Part shown: piece after piece, positions 14,356 through 18,256 of the stretch
Layout of the letters: each line of letters opens with the position of its first letter
How positions within the stretch are numbered: the first letter of the stretch is position 1
Assembly (NCBI GenBank): GCA_015233485.1
Contig: JADFXO010000045.1
Location: 1 to 18,256, forward strand
From: Nitrospirota bacterium
Lineage (GTDB): Bacteria > Nitrospirota > Thermodesulfovibrionia > Thermodesulfovibrionales > Magnetobacteriaceae
DNA: 18,256 bases
Reading direction: 5' to 3'
Program-made: the position numbers and the translations under genes
The notes under the pieces: model-generated
What the model saw: the letters and a program-made list of their open reading frames with translations, nothing else
Told to the model about the DNA's origin: nothing
Databases searched by the model: none

Positions 14356-15606
14356 TTAACGGGATTCTGCCATGGCCATTACCAATGCCCCTTTGGCTGT
14401 GGCATTAAGAGGTTCTCTTGCAATTCTGATTGAGGATATCTCAATCGGCAGCCTGATAGCATTGAGTGCCTTTTCAAATTTTTCCTTACATCCTTTCGGC
14501 ATGGATGTACCGCCGCTTAACACTATCGGGATTGGTTCGGTAATCTTTGGTATATGGTCAGACGACGTTATAACGTCCTGAATACTCCTTACGAGATGGT
14601 TGATAAGGTTGTTGTAATAGAGGTGCATGGACAGCTCCAGTTTGTTTTTAGGCAGAACGGAGAGGTCTAAAGACTCCTCTTTTATAACCTTTATCTTAGT
14701 GGCGGGTTCGCCTGCTTCGAGACTTGTCATCTCATCAATATAATCGCCGCCCTTTTGAATACTATACGTTACTACGGGAACGGACAAGTATGAAAGACAT
14801 ACGTTACACATGCCCCCGCCCATACTTATACCTATGCCCGTGAAGTTTTCGTCCGGCAACTCTGACATTACCACGGCGAGGCCCTCGTTTATAGAGATAG
14901 GCGTGTAGCCGATGGTCTCCAGGTACATCTTGATTATCGATTCGTGTCCGGCAATGAAGACTTCCCTTTCTATGGGCTGGCCTGGAATGCTGAAACATAT
15001 TATTTCACCGAATTTCCTGGGTTTCTGAATCAGTGTGTTGATTATAGACTGTATAACGATAACGGCCTCGTCTTCACGGGGGCTTAGAAGGCCTTTTTCC
15101 ATCGACTTCCTTGTGTTGGAATTAAACATATTGGCGAAGCCCTCGGCTGAGTAACCGATTATATAGTAGCGCTTGTTATGCTCGAAAAACATGACATTGT
15201 TTTGTGTAAGTATTTGTTTGGTGAATTTGGACTGGGGTATGGTGAAAAAGGCGTTGAGCTGTTTAATCATTTGTATTTTGTTGCCCTTGTTCTGAGCAAT
15301 AACAATATTGCTGGTGCCGACGTCAAGCCCTACCGGGCCCCACGGGCTTTCAGGTTCAGAGCCGAATTCCTTTTCCTGTGAAATGATGGGTTTCTGAGCT
15401 GTTCTTACGGCCGATTCTATCTGCTGGTCTGAAACGTCCGAACTGGACGGCTGTATAGGCGGTACGCCGGGAGCCTCAAACTTCGCGGCGGCAGACAGCC
15501 TGTCTCCGCCGGGGGGCGCTATCCCCTCCACCGCGGGCGCCTCAATCTCGGTAAGCCTCTGCTTTAGTTTTTCGATTTCTTTTTGATACTCGCTTGCTTC
15601 GGCCAT
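14356..15606 (-). CDS. Actin-like ATPase with N-terminal extension (candidate Mad28/MamK-type)
   Basis: A 416-residue protein with the actin/Hsp70 ATPase fold: phosphate-1 motif PVGLDVGTSNIVIA at about 91-104, phosphate-2 motif GIGISMGGGMCNV, and adenosine motif IVLSGGTSMPKG. QLNAFFTIP, FANMFNSNTRKSMEKGLLSP and ICFSIPGQP recall the Mad28/MamK-related proteins of Nitrospirota rather than MreB, FtsA or PilM. The actin core is preceded by about 90 residues: a coiled coil (YQKEIEKLKQRLTEIEA) and a Pro/Gly/Ser-rich linker, unusual for bacterial actins. ATG 15606 has AGGAGG five bases upstream, so I reject the in-frame TTG at 15630. It is first in its operon, divergent from the feoB-like gene. A cytoskeletal role, perhaps in magnetosome chain alignment, is proposed; similar proteins may exist in non-magnetotactic bacteria. 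Confidence 0.82.
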   Translation of the reverse strand: MAEASEYQKEIEKLKQRLTEIEAPAVEGIAPPGGDRLSAAAKFEAPGVPPIQPSSSDVSDQQIESAVRTAQKPIISQEKEFGSEPESPWGPVGLDVGTSNIVIAQNKGNKIQMIKQLNAFFTIPQSKFTKQILTQNNVMFFEHNKRYYIIGYSAEGFANMFNSNTRKSMEKGLLSPREDEAVIVIQSIINTLIQKPRKFGEIICFSIPGQPIEREVFIAGHESIIKMYLETIGYTPISINEGLAVVMSELPDENFTGIGISMGGGMCNVCLSYLSVPVVTYSIQKGGDYIDEMTSLEAGEPATKIKVIKEESLDLSVLPKNKLELSMHLYYNNLINHLVRSIQDVITSSDHIPKITEPIPIVLSGGTSMPKGCKEKFEKALNAIRLPIEISSIRIAREPLNATAKGALVMAMAESR

Positions 15607-15611
15607 TTCAT

Positions 15612-15617
15612 CCTCCT
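15612..15617 (-). promoter_or_regulatory. Ribosome binding site of the actin-like gene
   Basis: AGGAGG five bases before ATG 15606; it decides this start over the upstream TTG. Confidence 0.75.
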
Positions 15618-15688
15618 TATCCACTATCAATCTCTATAAATTCCCGTTTGCATTTAGTTAAATATTATGTTACTTTAGTGTGCCATGG

Positions 15689-15718
15689 ATATTAATGTTA
15701 TTTTACCTGCGTTGTCAA
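15689..15718 (-). promoter_or_regulatory. Promoter of the actin-like operon
   Basis: Perfect -35 TTGACA at 15713-15718, an 18-base spacer, and -10 TAATAT at 15689-15694. The expected start near 15682 gives a leader of about 75 bases before ATG 15606. Confidence 0.55.
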
Positions 15719-15719
15719 G

Positions 15720-15725
15720 TATAAT
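15720..15725 (+). promoter_or_regulatory. Candidate -10 box for the feoB-like gene
   Basis: A perfect TATAAT immediately beside the minus-strand -35 at 15713-15718, so the two divergent promoters overlap. No good -35 is seen upstream, which may mean activator dependence or a weak promoter. The start would be near 15732, 20-30 bases before the GTG. Confidence 0.45.
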
Positions 15726-15751
15726 ATTTAATAATAAAGGCTTTTCTGGCG

Positions 15752-17779
15752 GTGAATACGGTGTTTAAGCAAAAAAACGATACGAACAAGCCCATAAAAC
15801 TAGTGTCCGCTCCGGAGGCGGTAGCAGCCGCTGTCCACTCGCTACCGCCGCATACAATGCCCACACCCCCAAAGAAAGTAATAATCACCGGCCTTCCAAA
15901 CAGCGGCAAGAGCCAGATATTTAACAATCTTACAGGGGAATACTCCATCGTCGCCAACTACCCCTTATCGACCATATGCGTCAAACATGGGCAATTCCGC
16001 ATGGGCGATGAGCAATACGAGGTCTATGACACGCCCGGACTTTACTGCCTGTTTATCCATTCGGAGGACGAACTAGTGGTGCGGGACTTGATATTTAAGG
16101 AAAAACCTGATGTCTTACTTTTATGTATAGACGCCAACCTGCTTAAACAGTCGCTCGCGCTGGCCGCTGATTTGATAGAACTTCAAATCCCCATGGTAAT
16201 ATCAATAAACGCGATAGACGAGACCTCTAAAAAGGGTATATGGATAGACTCCGACACCCTGTCTCAAATCACCGGAGTCCCTGTGATTGAGTCCATAGCA
16301 ATAAAAGGAATCGGAACGAACAGGCTTAAGAGCGGGATTCAAACGGCACGCGTGGGAAAGCTGAACATTCACTACGGCGATATTATGGCAAGAGGCATCT
16401 CCACTGTGGAGGCACTTCTTCCGGAGGCACTTCCATATAAACAAAAAACAGCTATTTTATCGCTGCTTAACGACCCGTTCCTCAATCAATACTTGATAGA
16501 TAATGTCCCTGAAGAGCAGCTCCAAAAGATACACGACGCGGTCGGCGATGTTCAGGAGTATTTTAAGGGAAATATTGCCAGGACGATAAATCATAACCGG
16601 GCCGAGTGGGTCGACTCCGTTACGGATAAGATCATCAAAAGGCAGGTGGCATTTGATGGCAGGGTATCAGAGACTATTGCCCGCATGTGCCGTTCGGTCG
16701 TATTTGGCGTTCCGATTCTTATGGGCATTATAGTTATCACATACTTTTTGGTCGTAACCGTAGCCAACTTGATAACCAGCTGGATGGAAAAAATATTTTG
16801 GTTGCCGGTGAAAGAATGGATAGATACATTTGTTATCTATCCATTCTGGAAGGATTTCTTTATAGGCTCATACGGGGTGTTGGAGCTTGGCGTGGCCGGG
16901 GCTATATTAACCGTACTGCCTATACTCTCGGTATATTTCATTCTGTATAATATACTGGAGGATGTGGGATACATACCTAACCTGAGTGTCTTATCTAAGC
17001 GTGTCTTCGATAAGATTGGGTTAAGCGGGGCGTCTATTATGCCAATGGTGCTGGGTTTTGGGTGTAAGACTATGGCCACCCTCACTGCTAAGACGCTGAC
17101 CTCGCCTAAGGAGAGATATATAACCATCTTCCTCATCGCGTTTGCCCTTCCCTGTGCCCCGCAAATTGGGCTTAATATGGGCCTTTTAGGCAGAGTTGGA
17201 ATCACGGCCTTCATCATAGCCTTCTCTGTGCTTGCCGCCATAGAGGCGGTAACCGGCCTTATCCTGAATAAAATTATCAGGGATGACGACAAGGACTGTT
17301 TTATTCAGGCATTGCCCGCTATCAGAATGCCGAACCTGAAGGCCGTTGTAAAGAAGACCTACTATCGCCTGTTCTGGTTTTTAGAGGAGGCGCTTCCGGC
17401 GTTTATGTATGCCGCCATTACCATGTTTACGCTGGATAGGACCGGGCTTCTAAAGATTACGAAGGTATTTCTTCAACCAATAGTCGAAGGATTCTTAGGG
17501 CTGCCCACTGAGATGGTTGACGCCCTTATTCTGGTAATCGCAAGGAGGGAGGCCGCTGCCAGCCTGATAATAAAAATGTCGGACAACGGACATTTGAATT
17601 TCGTTCAGAGCATCGTAGCCGTCGTCCTGACTACGATGTTTGTACCATGCCTTGCCCACATAGGAATAATAGTAAAACACCAGGGATGGAAGTCCACTGT
17701 CTTCATGGTGTCTGTCATGACATTTACCTCAGTGATTATCGCGGGGGTTTTGAACAGGGTTTTACTTATATTTTTCTAG
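15752..17779 (+). CDS. FeoB-like ferrous iron transporter with altered pore motifs (candidate Mad30-type)
   Basis: A 675-residue inner-membrane protein with the FeoB layout: an N-terminal G domain, a helical regulatory domain and about eight membrane helices from about residue 317. G motifs are GLPNSGKS (47-54), ANYPLST (68-74), DTPG (93-96) and NAID (153-156). The membrane part keeps ILEDVGY (401-407) and KIGLSGASIMPMVLGFGC, but the first gate motif reads GCKTMA instead of the usual GCNVPA. The region normally containing SCSARLP reads PCAPQIG, and the second gate is VPCLAHI. It is therefore a divergent FeoB, possibly with a different metal or coupling. GTG 15752 or GTG 15761 (GGTGA five bases upstream) may start it. 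No FeoA gene is adjacent. A DtxR-type regulator follows directly. Confidence 0.88.
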   Translation: MNTVFKQKNDTNKPIKLVSAPEAVAAAVHSLPPHTMPTPPKKVIITGLPNSGKSQIFNNLTGEYSIVANYPLSTICVKHGQFRMGDEQYEVYDTPGLYCLFIHSEDELVVRDLIFKEKPDVLLLCIDANLLKQSLALAADLIELQIPMVISINAIDETSKKGIWIDSDTLSQITGVPVIESIAIKGIGTNRLKSGIQTARVGKLNIHYGDIMARGISTVEALLPEALPYKQKTAILSLLNDPFLNQYLIDNVPEEQLQKIHDAVGDVQEYFKGNIARTINHNRAEWVDSVTDKIIKRQVAFDGRVSETIARMCRSVVFGVPILMGIIVITYFLVVTVANLITSWMEKIFWLPVKEWIDTFVIYPFWKDFFIGSYGVLELGVAGAILTVLPILSVYFILYNILEDVGYIPNLSVLSKRVFDKIGLSGASIMPMVLGFGCKTMATLTAKTLTSPKERYITIFLIAFALPCAPQIGLNMGLLGRVGITAFIIAFSVLAAIEAVTGLILNKIIRDDDKDCFIQALPAIRMPNLKAVVKKTYYRLFWFLEEALPAFMYAAITMFTLDRTGLLKITKVFLQPIVEGFLGLPTEMVDALILVIARREAAASLIIKMSDNGHLNFVQSIVAVVLTTMFVPCLAHIGIIVKHQGWKSTVFMVSVMTFTSVIIAGVLNRVLLIFF

Positions 17780-17791
17780 TATCGGCAACTA

Positions 17792-17803
17792 TGCTATAAT
17801 AGC
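17792..17803 (+). promoter_or_regulatory. Extended -10 promoter within a dyad, upstream of the dtxR-like gene
   Basis: TGCTATAAT at 17792-17800 is a consensus extended -10. It lies inside the near-perfect palindrome GCTATAATAGC (17793-17803), which could be an autoregulatory operator. The -35 is weak. The regulator can thus be transcribed separately from the feoB-like gene. Confidence 0.5.
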
Positions 17804-17835
17804 CTTTAGACGCAGCGCTCTGGAGGGCGGTTAGA

Positions 17836-18256
17836 ATGAAAAACACGGTGGAGATGGATGAGTACCTTGAGGCCTTATGGTATATGAGAGAGGACGGTAA
17901 AAACTCGATGGCCGAATTAAAAGCCGAAATAGGGGATAGTTTTAACATAGAGATTGTCAACGAATGTCTTGACGGCAGCCTTGCGGCTGTTTCTGACAAC
18001 GATAAAACCGTAGCGCTCACAATAAAGGGAGAAGAGCGCGCCAGACGCATAATCCGCGCCCACAGGCTTGCCGAAAGGCTGCTCTTTGATGTGATGGGAA
18101 TGACAAAGAATATAGAAGAGGGCGCGTGTGAGTTTGAGCACATGGTTACGCCTGCCCTTGTGGACAGCATCTGCACGATGTTAGGACACCCTAAGGAAAG
18201 TCCGCAGGGGCTGCCGATTCCGCCTGGGGTATGTTGTGATAATTCCGCCACTACGA
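17836..18256 (+). CDS. DtxR/MntR-family metal-dependent repressor (cut by right edge)
   Basis: The frame is open to the window end: 140 codons plus one base. The N-terminal part (YLEALWYMREDGKNSMAELK) occupies the winged-helix DNA-binding position but is short and divergent. The dimerisation and metal domain is clear: IIRAHRLAERLLFDVMGM gives the DtxR ligand pair corresponding to H79 and E83, and GACEFEHMVTPALVDSICTML gives the C102/E105/H106 equivalents. GLPIPPGVCC then resembles the linker leading to a C-terminal FeoA/SH3-like domain in some family members, which would lie beyond the edge. A GGAGGG ribosome binding site precedes ATG 17836. It starts 56 bases after the feoB-like stop. It probably senses iron or manganese and controls the divergent cluster; I recall a similar placement for mad31-type genes, unverified. 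Confidence 0.85.
   Translation, partial: MKNTVEMDEYLEALWYMREDGKNSMAELKAEIGDSFNIEIVNECLDGSLAAVSDNDKTVALTIKGEERARRIIRAHRLAERLLFDVMGMTKNIEEGACEFEHMVTPALVDSICTMLGHPKESPQGLPIPPGVCCDNSATT

Larger units (their letters stand above)
15658..15731. promoter_or_regulatory. Inverted 11-base repeat in the divergent promoter region (possible operators)
   Basis: TTAAATATTAT occurs at 15658-15668 and as its exact reverse complement at 15721-15731. The left copy sits inside a 19-base imperfect dyad (15656-15674), the size of DtxR-family operators, in the leader of the actin-like gene. The right copy overlaps the -10 of the feoB-like gene. Binding by the nearby DtxR-like protein is a hypothesis; AT-richness makes chance similarity possible. 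Confidence 0.35.

Noticed and set aside
16837..17292. 151-codon minus-strand open frame
   Set aside because: Antisense to the membrane domain of the FeoB-like protein; apparent hydrophobicity reflects the complementary strand.
17766..18251. 161-codon minus-strand open frame
   Set aside because: Antisense to the DtxR-like gene, which shows conserved metal ligands; no independent support.
1..18256. tRNA, rRNA, CRISPR array or insertion sequence
   Set aside because: No cloverleaf, rRNA-like segment, regularly spaced repeats or transposase-like translation was found on either strand.

Overview
The window looks like a chromosomal piece of a Nitrospirota-type bacterium, quite possibly a magnetotactic one. 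This is inferred from gene content: I recall the set of an actin-like ATPase, a ParA/MinD-type ATPase, a divergent FeoB and a DtxR-family regulator from the edge of magnetosome gene clusters in magnetotactic Nitrospirota and Desulfobacterota, where it is named around mad28 to mad31. No core magnetosome genes (mamB, mamM, mamE, mamQ) lie inside the window, so the link is a hypothesis.

Left part (1-4545, minus strand): a tightly packed operon runs hisG, hisC, hisB, a YkgJ-type Cys-cluster protein, a YrfG-like HAD nucleotidase and nadB, which runs off the left edge. Four of the five junctions overlap by a few bases or are separated by less than 30 bases. A divergently transcribed small exported protein (4744-5025, plus) has a good sigma70-type promoter and a strong 3' hairpin. 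Next come a frameshifted Uma2-family nuclease gene (5277-5803) and a two-hairpin REP/BIME-like palindrome (5858-5934).

Middle part (5995-9265, minus strand): three overlapping genes encode a CerR-like extended SDR, a serine-palmitoyltransferase-like PLP enzyme and a GNAT-fold acyltransferase resembling bacterial ceramide synthase. Together they would form a compact ceramide/sphingolipid operon. Upstream lies a 371-base AT-rich spacer holding a promoter, an intrinsic terminator and a possible very short RNA, then argJ (9637-10833), which may have a leaderless mRNA.

Right part (10940-18256): on the minus strand, one operon runs actin-like ATPase, degenerate receiver-like protein, ParA/MinD-like ATPase, V4R-domain protein and HAMP-like/PAS/GGDEF diguanylate cyclase. 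Divergent from it, on the plus strand, are a FeoB-like transporter with altered pore motifs and a DtxR/MntR-family regulator cut by the right edge. The shared 145-base promoter region carries overlapping divergent promoters and an inverted 11-base repeat that could be the regulator's binding sites. The layout suggests iron-responsive control of filament and ATPase genes together with iron uptake, with a c-di-GMP module added to the operon's distal end.
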